In this document: one piece after another, positions 45,110 to 55,926 of the stretch
How positions within the stretch are numbered: the first letter of the stretch is position 1
Layout: every line of letters starts with the position of its first letter
Origin: Apiosordaria backusii
Lineage: Eukaryota; Ascomycota; Sordariomycetes; Sordariales; Lasiosphaeriaceae
Assembly: GCA_030549205.1 (NCBI GenBank)
Contig: JAUKTV010000005.1
Coordinates: 744,001-808,000, forward strand
DNA: 64,000 nucleotides
Direction: 5' to 3'
The notes under the pieces: model-generated
The model's database searches: none
What the model saw: the letters and a program-made list of their open reading frames with translations, nothing else
Told to the model about the DNA's origin: nothing
Made by a program: the position numbers and the translations under genes

Positions 45110-46156
45110 ATGATACACCAAACCATCGACACGCTATCCCACACCCTGTCAACAACCCCACCATCAACATACTGCCAATCCTTTTTCCTCTTCGCCGCCT
45201 CAGCCGTAGCAGCCATCGCCATCCTCCCTGCAGACCTCAAGCAGATCCTCGTCGACTACGGCGCCAGAGCATCATCTTCACCCTCTTCACCAGACAAAGA
45301 CAAGAAGAATGCGCTATTATCATTCCTTTCAACATTGACAAAATACACCCAAGTCCCCCACTCCTGGTTCGCGTTTTTCTACATTGCTTCGCTATCTTGC
45401 TCGTTTTTTTGGGCAGGGCAGTATCTCCTCCACGGTCAAGCCTTACGGTTCATCGCCCAGAAGGAAGAAGAAGCTCGGTATCATGGGGGAAATGGAACCC
45501 GGGGAACGATGGACTTGGTTCAAGTGGCAGCAGGCTGGTCAATGATGGCACTTCAAGCCCTCCGCCGAACGTACGAGCATGTGTTTGTCGTGAGGCCGTC
45601 TCCAAAGTCGACAATGTGGGTTGTGCATTGGGTTCTGGGGGTAGGGTTTTATGTCGCGATGAGCGTTGGGGTGTGGGTGGAGGGAGCTGGTATTTATTAC
45701 CCCCCCTTCCCCTTATGTGACATGTCTATATATGTGCTAATGAAAATAGGTGCACTCTTAAACAACAACAACACCACACGAGCCAACAACCTTGAGTTGG
45801 AGAGAGAGACGATGACCAAGCTTGCCGTGGCCATCCCGGCGTTCTTTTACGCTTGGGCTAACCAGTACTACTCCCACAAGCATCTGTCGAGCTTGAGGAA
45901 GTATTCCCTGCCTACTGAGGGGTTGTTTAGGTGGTTTGTGTGCGCTCATTATACGTGTGAGTGTTTGCTGTATCTGTCTATGGCTGTGGCCACGGCTCCA
46001 AATGGGGGTTGGGTGAACAGGACGGTGGTGTGCGCGTTGGTTTTTGTGGTGGTCAACCTTGGGGTTACGGCTTCGGGGACGAGGAGGTGGTATGAACAGA
46101 AGTTTGGGAGGGGAGCGGTGGAGGGGAGGTGGAACATGATTCCGTTTGTTTTCTGA
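45110..46156 (+). CDS. DFG10: polyprenol reductase, DFG10/SRD5A3 type
   Basis: Two exons are proposed: 45110-45689 and 45750-46156, with a 60-nt intron (GTATTT donor, GCTAAT branch, AATAG acceptor). The product has about 328 residues. Hydrophobic segments throughout fit a polytopic ER protein. The C-terminal steroid 5-alpha-reductase block is clear: NQYYSHKHLSSLRKY, SLPTEGLFRWFVCAHYTCECLLYLS, and GTRRWYEQKFG followed by RWNMIPFVF. The family reduces the terminal isoprene unit in dolichol synthesis (polyprenol/polyprenal to dolichol), needed for N-glycosylation, O-mannosylation and GPI assembly. The intron has no stop and a length divisible by three; without splicing the protein would gain 20 residues with no counterpart in the family. 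The ATG at 45110 is the first in frame. The 3' end converges with the ALKBH6-like gene 227 bases away. Confidence 0.9.
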   Translation: MIHQTIDTLSHTLSTTPPSTYCQSFFLFAASAVAAIAILPADLKQILVDYGARASSSPSSPDKDKKNALLSFLSTLTKYTQVPHSWFAFFYIASLSCSFFWAGQYLLHGQALRFIAQKEEEARYHGGNGTRGTMDLVQVAAGWSMMALQALRRTYEHVFVVRPSPKSTMWVVHWVLGVGFYVAMSVGVWVEGAGIYYPPFPLCDMSIYVLMKIGALLNNNNTTRANNLELERETMTKLAVAIPAFFYAWANQYYSHKHLSSLRKYSLPTEGLFRWFVCAHYTCECLLYLSMAVATAPNGGWVNRTVVCALVFVVVNLGVTASGTRRWYEQKFGRGAVEGRWNMIPFVF

Positions 46157-46382
46157 GATGGGGGAGAGAGCAGACACAGTGAGGGGTCGTGGTTACAGTA
46201 TCGAGAAGTGGTTACGGCATCAAGAGGTTCAACTTTTCATCTGGTTAACATGGACTGCAAGAGGGTGGTGTTGAGGCCTGAGAATTCAGTGTTTTTTTGT
46301 TAAACCTTGACCCAAACCGACCCATTCAGCTCGTCTCAAAAGACCAACCCAGACCTCAGGTTTTCTGTCTGGCTTGGCTTGC

Positions 46383-47212
46383 TCAAGGACGCTTGAACAT
46401 CGGCCCTAGTTTGTTTCCAAGTTTGGAGACTTTGAGCACATCGCGATATGTCAGACTGACACGGGTCTGGCGCTGGTTGAGGCCGTCTGTGTACAGCCCT
46501 GGCGCGCGGAGGAGATCCCAGTTCACAATGGTCTTCTCGGACAACTCTACATCGGTTGCGATAGGCTCGATGCCGTGGAGATACTCGGTGTAGAGATCTG
46601 CTGTGGTGATGAGGAGACTTCGGGGCTCTTGCAGGATGCGCCATACGGGCTCTGGGTCCAGGGCGCCGTCTTCCTTGCTCTTGTACAGGTTCAAGCACAG
46701 TGTAGAACCAAGACTCACGGTACAAACGACGGGGTGGTAGGCGCTGCCGTCTTTATGGGGCATGATGCCTGTGTTGGGAGGGTACTCGTTGATTAGGACA
46801 TGGTTTGGACGCTGGTGAGGGCTGTCATGAAACATGTTCTGGGATTGGCTGTCGGATAGTGGGATCGAGAGGAGGCGAGACACGACGGGTTGTTCGAGCC
46901 AGTCGGGGAGCGGTCGAGCATCGAGGAGGGTGTTTTTGACGAGATCGGATGGCCAGGTTTGTAGGCGTCTGTGTGTGAGCTGTCGCCATCTTGCTTTCGG
47001 AGCTGTGTCGACCTTTTACGATGTTCGGGTTAGAGGTAACGAGGTGGGGGGTCCTGGATAGACTGATCGCTTGTTACCTTGTGCAGGATGGCCCTCTCCT
47101 CTTCTTCGGTGATGAAATCTGAGATGTAGTAGCAAGCAGGCGGAAGGGTCTTGATTCTCTTTTCTTCGAGGGTGTGTGGAAGCGCAAGGGGTTGGGAAGA
47201 GGAGTCGTCCAT
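46383..47212 (-). CDS. ALKBH6: ALKBH6-like 2-oxoglutarate/Fe(II) dioxygenase
   Basis: Two exons are proposed: 47212-47078 and 47012-46383, with a 65-nt intron (GTAACA donor, CTAACCC branch). The product has 254 residues, close to human ALKBH6. The N-terminus carries YYISDFITEEEERAIL, followed by RWRQLTHRRLQ. The iron-binding triad is visible as PHKDG (His131, Asp133) and the distal His191 in EYLHGIEP. The 2-oxoglutarate-binding arginine lies in TRVSLTYRDV (Arg229 or Arg235). NHVLINEYPPNTGI is typical of the AlkB fold. AlkB relatives remove alkyl groups from nucleic acids; the ALKBH6 substrate is less certain. The gene is divergent from the Hos4-like gene with 1.36 kb between starts. Confidence 0.88.
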
Positions 47213-48533
47213 GGTGTCCAGCCTCTCTGAGAGCCTTGTCTTCCCCGCTTGTCTGAGAGGTGTGTGTTATGCGAGGATGCGAAAACAGGTCAGCCGAAGA
47301 GGCGAAGCAGTCCAGCAGCGGTGAGTGGTGGGTTTGAGTGGTTGGGAAAAATAAGTCCTAAACGTAGGTCCAGGAGTCAGTCAGATTAAAGCGGCCTCCC
47401 AAAAGCTGAATTGAGGGGCTCTGCTCTGTGGCGAGGCTCTGTTGGGAGTGGAAGGTTTGTTGAAGGGTGACAAATGTCGAGCGGGGAGGGGCCAACAAAG
47501 ACAAAAAGGGAGGGAAGGGGAAGCACGAAGGGACCGTTTGGGAACGGCGTGTGTGAAACATGAGGGGACCCGTTCACGGGGAGTGATGTCGGGAGTGGTG
47601 CCGTCACAGCACAAAAAGGTCCAAAATGACCGACAAGCCAAACCATGCACAAGGCCGCTCAATGTTGAATCCATGGGCCTTGGCGCTGACCCCAAAGGTC
47701 CAACTAATGCAGGGCAAGAGAGGCCGGAGAGGCGGCGAGCTTTTCTAGGCCCTGTACACTAGCCCTCTTGATCTAGCAAATATGAATGCGTCCTGGGTGT
47801 TAAAGTCTGCATTGAAAAGGAGGGGAGTCATCAGGCAACAGAGGTGATACGGCCACTACCTTGAACAGGCAACAGATCAACACCAAACACCCTTACACTA
47901 ACCAACCTGAGTTAAGGAGATCGCGGCTGCCGGTTTCGACAATTGAGCGCAATCCAGGCTGCCCTGTTCTTGTTCAGCGAGCACACCCTGGTCCAACGCG
48001 TCGGAAAATGCATTGTCTCCAGGGATTAAGCAGACGACGGTAGGACACACAGCCAATCAGCAGGGTGGCGATCAGACTTTGATCTGGGAATCTCCAACTT
48101 CCCGCCTATTCCAGCTGCTGGGCCTGCTTCGTGCTGAGTGGTTCTTGGCCCTGTTGCTCACTGCTGCTGCTGCCATCCTTCCATCGCTTCCTTGGGACCG
48201 TCTCCTTTCACCAAACACACGCTTTCCACCATCGCCAACCAGCAAATTCCCACCGGCGCACCCATCCCATCAAAGAACTGAAACCTTATCCAATCCCGCG
48301 AGCCGTGGTAATCGTTTGATTCGTTTCTCGTGTCACTTTTCCCCACCCCGACGGCCACACTCGCTCTGCGCTGCATCTCTTTGAACACGGGGCGGCTGTG
48401 CACAAGTCGATCTAGCAGTCTATTCTTTCCTATCCATCGGCTTGTCTGGCGCATCACTGTCGACATTCTGATTCAATCGCCACGCGCTCCTGCTGCCCTC
48501 TTGATCGAATTCTCGGGCCACCCAGCGACCAGG
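47213..48533. other. divergent promoter region
   Basis: This region separates the divergent ALKBH6-like and Hos4-like starts. Short overlapping frames only. A CTGCTGCTGC stretch near 48160 and C-rich DNA at 48190-48300 lie in the probable leader of the Hos4-like gene. Confidence 0.5.
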
Positions 48534-48566
48534 ATGGTGTACAGCGGCCGTTGTTTTTCGAATTAA
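48534..48566 (+). promoter_or_regulatory. upstream ORF in leader of the Hos4-like gene
   Basis: An ATG at 48534 opens a ten-codon frame (MVYSGRCFSN) ending with TAA at 48564-48566, five bases before the main ATG at 48572. A second ATG at 48567 lies in another frame and overlaps the main coding start. If both are in the mRNA, they should lower translation of the main frame. Confidence 0.5.
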
Positions 48567-48571
48567 ATGAC

Positions 48572-51500
48572 ATGGATGCGCAGAATGCTGTCGAGCCCGC
48601 CTCCACGAAGCCTGCTGCTTCTCCCAAGCGCCTGGGAACCGACGCCGACCAACCCAGGTCCTCCGCCGTGACCAAGTTGTCCCAGATCGCCAAACCCGAG
48701 CTGTCGGTCAAGGACAACAGGGAAAACAGCAGTAGTAGGCCTAGTGCGTCCGGCTCGCAATCACATTTGCACGATGACGATGCCGGCGATGGGAATTCAG
48801 ATGCCGAAACCATTGTCCTCCCGGGCAAAGATGGCCGACACTCACCATCAAAGGTACGCAAGATCATCAAGCACGAGGATAAGAGCGATGGAGAAGAGGC
48901 TCCACCTCCAGCCGCACCCTCGCTCAATCGCAAGCCCTCAACCCTGAAACATGGCCGCGAAGGTGAGAGAGCAGCAGACAGGACAGAGAGAACGGATAGA
49001 AAGGACCGAGGCGACAAGGCCGACCGTGCCGAAAAGCCAAGCAGGTCGGCATCCATTGTCCGCAATGGTCCCAATGGCCCCAATGGACCCAGCGATGGCG
49101 CCGCCGCTCTGGCCGGCAAGAAGAAGAAGCATCCCGGTGATAGGGCCAAATTGAAAGACGGGTCCAGCGGTTTGAGCTCCGCGCCTGCGTCTCCACCTCA
49201 GCGTCGTCGTCGCTCTTCGAATGCGCACTCCAAGTCGGATTCAGAAACTGCACCAGTGGAATCTCCCAAAATTTCTGCCAAAGAAAAGCTGCCAAAATCA
49301 GCCGATAAGCTGGTCCCTCACAAAAGAAAGGCACCAAAGCCCGAGTCCGACGACGAAGGAGAAATCCGCAAGGTCCGTCGACAGCGAATTTCAGGCTCTG
49401 GCCTTGACGCGTCTCGAAAACCACACCTTCCCTCGGCCAAAACACATCACGAGGTCCACACTTCTTCGGCTCGCATCAGGTCACCATCTCCCCATTCTCG
49501 AGCCCATCGTCGCAGCATCTCAACCCACCTTCCAGCTTCATCATCCAACGGCCTCAGCCAAAAGAAAAAACGAGTCCCCGCGCCGCTCCAGTCGACCGAC
49601 TATCATTCCGACGAGTCGTCTGCGAGCGGCAGTCCGCACCCACGCAGCTCCAAGCTGCGCAGTCTAACCACCCCGGCCACAGCAGAATCGACCATCTCGC
49701 CAGCCAAAATGGCCCCTCACAAAAAGCACCTCGATGCTCACGGTCAAACCTTCCTGGCTAGGGCATGTGCCAAGGGTGAGTATGAGAATGCAAAGGCTCG
49801 TCTGGCTGCCCGACCCGAGGACATCAATGTTGCCGATTATGCTGGCAACACGCCACTCCAGATCGCAGCACTTAACGGGTACGACGACATTGTGAAGCTT
49901 TTAGTGGACGCAGGCTGCAACCTGGAATGCTTCAACAACGAAAAGGACACACCTCTTCTCGATGCGGTGGAAAATGGCCATCTTGAAGTCGTCAATATTC
50001 TGCTTGAGGCTGGCGTTAATCCTCGAAAGGCGAATGCATATGGGGAGGAGCCTATCGCTAGAATTAACGAGGATTCAGAGCATGCCGATGAGATCAGAAA
50101 AGCGTTGCAGGAAGCGAAGAAGAAGATGGGTGATCGCCGACTCACCTCGGAAGATCACCATTTGGACCATCCCGACACATTATCTTCGCATGGGAATGAA
50201 AGTCCTCGGCGATCACCAGGTGCCTCCAACTCTATCAACGCCGCCGGAGGAAGAAGGGCGGGCACTGTCAGAGCGAACAAGACCAGCAATCACTTACTAT
50301 ATATGCCGATGGATGACAAGACTCTGAGGTTGGCAGCTGCTCGTGGCGACGAGGAAACTGTTACGCGCATTCTCCAGGTCCGGGAGGCTTTCGACGATCC
50401 AGAGTCCATGGTCGCGGCAGCACGCGGCGGTCATGAGATGGTCATGCAGCTTTTGTTGGCCCTCGGCAAAGCGAATCCGGATCCTCCACCTATCGCAACT
50501 GCGGAAAACAGCGAGTATGCGACACCGATGCTGGCTGCGATCGGGCAAGAGAACCTCAATGTCATTCGACTCCTGCTCGCCCAAAACGACTTTGATCCCA
50601 CTAAGCGATTCAAAGGCGAGACCTACTACGAGATTGCTCGGCGGAGAAAGGGCCCGAATTGGGGGGATGAGGAACACATTCTGAAAAATGCCTATGACGA
50701 ATATAAGAAGTCGCACAAGGACAGTTCGAAGAATAGGTCGCCAAACAGACGAGACCCAGAGAGAGAAGCTCGACGAAACAGGGCTGAAGTTAGAGATGAG
50801 GCCACCGCACGGCCGTCCCACAAACGAAAAGCCTCCAGCCCTACACGGGAGCCCAAGAAGTCCACTCAATCCAAGATTTCTGCCAGCCCACGAGAGAAGC
50901 GCAGATCAAGCTCTTTTCCTGCTCACCCCGACGACCAAACCTCGCCAAAACGTGGACCCGGTAGGCCCAAGAAAGATGATAGAATACCCACGATTGCCAT
51001 CTCGGATCGTGAGGCTTCACCTGCAGGAAGAGCTCCAAAGGTCAAGCGCGTGGAGTCCGAATTGGCCGTTTCTGCGTCAGAGGGCGAAGCGGTCAAGCCA
51101 CGTCGAAAGTTGGTATCTGCACGGGAGCTCAAGGGTGAGCGCGACAAGCAGCAGCAACGTCGCCAGAGCATAACGTCCAATGCTTCCTCCATGAATATAC
51201 CGTCTAGTCCTCGGGATGAGCCTGAGAAAGTAGCCAAGACAGAGAAATACCATGACCGGACAAAGGCCCTTAAGAGGGATGAGTCTCGTGATCGGCTCTC
51301 TGTTTCGGGTGAGAGCACTAGTAAGCGGTACAGATCTAGTGCTACTCCACCGCATCCTAGCATTATCGAAAAGGACGGCGGTGAAGGCCCTGTTAAGAGG
51401 AGGCGCTTGGATGTTACCGAGAGCAAGGAAAAACGGCTGAAGCCAAGCCCGTCCGATGATAGGCTTCTCAAGGCGCCTGCGCCACGCGAATCTGGATCTG

Positions 51501-53473
51501 CATCCGCATCTGCATCAGCCACCGGCTCTCGTATGAGCTCCAAGAGCCGTGACGAGGACGACAGGAGACCCACACCCAAACCCAGGAAGGTGGAGGAGCA
51601 CACCCGGAGAGAGTCCGGCAAATCCAATTCTTCTGAGAACAGCATTCATGTCAAGTCCGAAGATCCAGACGTGGAAATGCCGGACGCCGATGCGCCAGTA
51701 AAGGAGACGGGAGACCCCCGAGTTTCTCAACAAAGGAAGAGGGAGGAAGAGGAGCGGAAGAAGAAGCAGACCGAGGCCGAATCAGCGGCCCGGGAAGCAA
51801 AGAGGAGGGAGGAAGAAAAGAGGCGGAAAGAGGAAGAGGAGAAAGAAAAGGAGAGGGAAAGAGAGCGGGAAAGGGAACGATCTCGCCTTGCAGAGGAGGC
51901 CAAGCGTCGTGCCGAGACAGAAGCGCAGCAACGAGCCCAAGAAGAGCAACGACGAAAAGAAGCCGAAGAAAAGCAACGAAAAGAGGACGAGGAACGCAAA
52001 AAACGAGAAGAAGAGGGACGTAAGCAACGAGAACAGGAAGAGCGGCGCCGGGCCGAAGAAGAAGAGCGCAAGCGGAGAGAAGAGGAGAAGCGGGCCGAGG
52101 AGGAGAGAAGGCGCAAAGAAGAAGACGAGCGAAAGAAGAGGGAGGAGGATGAACGGCTGCGTAGGGAGCAGCTTGAGCGTGAGGCCGCTGAAGAAGCCCG
52201 TCGGCAGCGCGAGGAAGAGGAGCGCAAGGAGCACGAACGTAAGGAGCGTGTGCTTCGCGAAGAGGAGCGCAGACGTGCCGAGCGCGCCGCCAGAGAAGCT
52301 GAACAACGCCGTCTGCGTGTCGAACAAGAGCGTAACCGCCTTGCCAAACTCCCGCCGCTTCTGCGCTGGTTCGAGAGCGCTGTTAATCCCAAGTTGCCCG
52401 AGGTCGCCGAGAAATTCAGCACCATGCAGGGTGTCCGATACGACTGCATCCGACCCGAGTTCAACGGCACCTTGGACGGGAGAGAGCAATGGCTTCTCAA
52501 CACACAGGTGGCGCTGCTTTTGGGAGAAAAGGACCTGGAGCTCTCGCGATGTAAGTGTTTGGTGTGGCCTAAACGACAATTTGGCAGGTTTGCTGACAAT
52601 CGCACACAGATACTGCATGGACACGGATACCTGTCTCACAAACGGCAAAGCGAATCATATGGCGCCTCGAGTCTGACCGTTATGCGCTGACAACACCAAG
52701 TCTTTATGAGCTGGGCAGACAGCTTCCGGATTACTACGAAGGTCATGACCCCGAGCAGATGGGCTACCTCACCCTCGAGAGGCTTCGGAACGAGGCCTGG
52801 GAAAAGTTTTCGGCTATGGATATGTTCTTCGTCAAGGTAAGCACACCAACATATCCCGTTTATTGCACAAGCTTCTAACATGTGTTAGGCATCTGATTTC
52901 ATGTTCATCATTCCGACGATTTATCATCTTCGCAACTTGAAGCTCTCGATGGCATATTTGGAGCTTCCAGATCCCGAGGCTGAGCCTGTCAACTGGGTGG
53001 TTCACCAGAAGTGGAGGAGTGACCCTCAGGCGCATATCTTGGGAGGGTTTGCGCCCACTAGCAAGCACTACATGAACGGCGAGCTTCTCCATGAGGACAA
53101 ACCCAGCTTGAGGGAGGCAAGCACGTCACCAGTTCCCTTCCGTTCCCGACGGATTCCTCGTCACGGTCTGGTCGCCATTGCTCGAGACGATCCAGCATAC
53201 AACCAGTATTTCAAGGACCATGGCGTAGAAGGATCTGTGGAAAATGCAGAGTCACCTCTTCTGCCCAACGGAGTACACTCGTCACCCGTCAGCACGTCGT
53301 CTCGTTTGATGGCACAATCAACGAACGGGGCAAGGTCACCAACAATGACCATGGTAACCGCCCCCAACGGCGCTGCCAACCAGCCAATTTCGCCATCATC
53401 CGAGTCGGGACCAGCACAGGCCCGGCCACTGGTCAATGGCATTCATGGGATGGTCAACGGCGACACAGCTTAA
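48572..53473 (+). CDS. HOS4: Hos4-like ankyrin protein, probable Set3 histone deacetylase complex subunit
   Basis: Three exons are proposed: 48572-52550, 52610-52836 and 52889-53473; the introns have 59 and 52 nt. The product has 1596 residues. A long charged, Ser-rich disordered N-terminus precedes ankyrin repeats at about 390-500 (GNTPLQIAALNGYDDIVKLLVDAG; DTPLLDAVENGHLEVVNILLEAG) and a second ankyrin-like block at about 580-690. An AT-hook (KRGPGRPKK) lies near 793. Between about 1053 and 1253 there is an almost pure Glu/Arg/Lys helix. The C-terminal conserved domain starts at PPLLRWFESAVNPKLPEVAE and includes YDCIRPEFNG, RYTAWTRIPVS and FMFIIPTIYHL. Ankyrin repeats with this C-terminal domain match fungal Hos4, a scaffold of the Set3C repressor. 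The exact orthologue is inferred. The leader carries short upstream frames. Confidence 0.72.
51733..52340 (+). repeat. Glu/Arg/Lys codon-rich coding repeat (helix)
   Basis: GAR/CGN/AAR codons alternate for about 200 residues and encode an ER/K-type single alpha helix or coiled coil within the Hos4-like protein. The reverse strand stays open as an artefact of the same composition. Confidence 0.8.
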
Positions 53474-54557
53474 GGGGTGGTCAGCTGCTGGCCATCATAT
53501 CTTAGCGACAACTCTCCTTTGTCTTTTGGGTCCACCACGGCAAATATCGATAGAGCGGGACGCCTTCTTGGGATAGGAGCCGGTTACAGAAAGGACGGCG
53601 TTTGCCTCTTGCATTCAGTTACTAAACGGGATATGGGCACAAGGAGACAGGCAGCAACGCGATCGGCGACAAGCAGGCGGGATTTTGTTTTGGGAAGATG
53701 ATTTGCTCGGCGTTGTTGCAACGTTGGATGGCCTGCCTTGGACCTCTTTTTTACGCGCCCTCCCCCCCCCGAAAATCTGATATAACAAGGAAGTTTCCGG
53801 GAGATACCCTTGATTTGGCAGCAAGCTTTGCTTCATGTCGGGAGTACAATATTCATCATGTTCATGGAATGGTTGTATGTGGGTTTCAGCTTTTCTCAAG
53901 ATTCGATGGAAACTTGTGTTTGATGCGAGGCGACGGCGAATGAGGGAGGCGACGACAAAAAATATACACGAATAGTGTCGTCATTTGGGTTTTGGGCGAT
54001 GCTTTGCCTGCGGGGAAAAGGGGGGCGGTTGTGGGTTATAGGCACGATGCTGAGGTGATGCAATTCGATGCTATGTTATATTATGAAGGAGGTTATAGGG
54101 GTTGTATTGTACATATATATATATGAAACCCGAAACTATGAAATAAATATGGGAAAGGAATAATGAAGTTGAGAAGTGAACCTTATGGTGTTAGGTAACC
54201 TGGAAAGATGTCTTTGACGTTCCGAGTCAAGAAGTGGCACACTGTGACATGGGTAGCCCCGCAAGCACAGGCTTGGGCGGCAATTCAGACAGTGCCAAAA
54301 AGCCAGGCTGGAAACTGTTCACTGGCCTTCGATTTCCAAGTCTTGGCTCTCAGCGGCAGGCAGGCCCTCTTCTTGAATTTTGCCCCACCATCAAAATTCC
54401 CCACGATATCAACCTTGGGAATACTTTCTCAGCGAATCCCTCGAAGACGACCACGAAATACCGATCGAGGCTGCATACGCCTGTCACGAAGCGAAGAATC
54501 CCTAAACCGACACCTAGAAAGGACATCCTTCTGTGCTAGGAAGACCACACCGCAATC
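53474..54557. other. intergenic
   Basis: This is the 3' flank of the Hos4-like gene and the leader of RBG1. It contains (TA)n near 54112-54124 and C9 at about 53762-53770. No gene is seen. Confidence 0.5.
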
Positions 54558-55926
54558 ATGTCGACCACAGTGGAAAAGGTGTGCCAACTGCCCCCTCCAG
54601 AGAACAGGAAGAGAGACGAGAAGCTAACCAAGATGCGCGCAAACAGATCAAGGAGGTCGAGCTCGAAGTATGTCTGTCCCTTATAATGTTTTCATAGTTT
54701 ACGAAGCCCGCTCGAACACGACGACTCACAACCATGATCTTGCTGTATAGATGGCTCGCACCCAAAAAAACAAAGCCACTTCGTACCATCTCGGTCAGCT
54801 CAAAGCCAAGCTCGCCAAACTCAAGCGCGAGCTCCTCACCCCATCGGGCGGCGGCGGCGGCGGTGGCGCCGGCTTCGACGTAGCCCGCACCGGTGTGGCC
54901 TCCATCGGCTTCATCGGCTTCCCCTCCGTCGGAAAATCAACCCTCATGTCCCATCTCACCGGCCAGCACTCCGAAGCTGCCGCCTACGAGTTTACGACCT
55001 TGACGTCCGTCCCCGGCCAGGTGGTCTACAACGGCGCGCCGCTACAGATGATTGATTTGCCTGGTATCATCGAGGGTGCCAAGGATGGTCGCGGTAGAGG
55101 TCGCCAGGTTATCGCCGTGGCCAAGACGTGCAACTTGATTTTTATCGTGCTGGACGTGAACAAGCCGTTGACGGACAAGAGGGTGATTGAGGCGGAACTG
55201 GAGGGGTTCGGGATCAGGATCAACAAGGAGCCGCCGAATATCACGTTCAAGAAGAAGGATAAGGGCGGGCTGAACATCACGAGCACGGTGCCGTTGACGC
55301 ACATTGATAACGATGAGATTAGGGCTGTGATGAGCGAGTACGTTTTTGAAGGGTGCGGAAAAGATAGGATGGGCTGACGAGAAGTAAACAGGTACAAGAT
55401 CAGCTCAGCAGACATCGCCATCCGCTGCGACGCCACCATCGACGACCTCATCGACATCCTCGAGGCCAAATCCAGAAGTTACATTCCTGTCATCTATGTA
55501 CTCAACAAGATTGACAGCATCAGTATCGAGGAGCTGGACCTGCTGTACCGGATTCCCAACTCTGTGCCCATCAGCTCGGAGCACGGGTGGAATATTGATG
55601 AGTTGATGGAAGCTGCGTATGTTCCCCTTTTTGTCTCTTTCTCTCTTGTTTTCAGCTTACTAACTTGGGACAACAGCTGGGAAAAGCTAAGGCTCGTCCG
55701 CGTGTACACCAAGCCCAAGGGCCGCATGCCCGACTACGATGCGCCCGTCGTGCTCAGGTCAAATAAGTGCACCGTCGAGGACTTTTGCAACACCATCCAC
55801 AAGAGCATCCTGGAGCAGTTCAAGGTGGCGATTGTGTACGGCAAGTCGGTGAAGCACCAGCCGCAAAGGGTGGGGTTGTCGCATGAGCTGGCGGATGAGG
55901 ATATTGTTACTATTATTAAGCGGTAA
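54558..55926 (+). CDS. RBG1: DRG-family GTPase Rbg1/DRG1
   Basis: Five exons are proposed: 54558-54578, 54647-54667, 54751-55337, 55392-55616 and 55677-55926. The introns have 68, 83, 54 and 60 nt. The product has 367 residues, the same as animal DRG1. The first two exons encode only MSTTVEK and IKEVELE, each seven codons, supported by phase. Order of features: helix-turn-helix-like basic start (MARTQKNKATSYHLGQLKAKLAKLKREL), a Gly7 run, G1 GFPSVGKST, G3 DLPGIIEGA, G4 NKID, and a C-terminal TGS domain (VRVYTKPKGRMPDYDAPVVL to GLSHELADEDIVTI). The protein works with its DFRP partner (Tma46 type) on translating ribosomes and helps resolve stalling. Intron 4 (55617-55676) is stop-free and of length 3n, so retention would add 20 residues just before the TGS domain. 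Confidence 0.97.

Noticed and set aside
51727..52648. Antisense open frames of almost 290 codons
   Set aside because: They mirror the Glu/Arg/Lys codon repeat of the Hos4-like gene and read as Ser/Arg or Leu/Phe runs.
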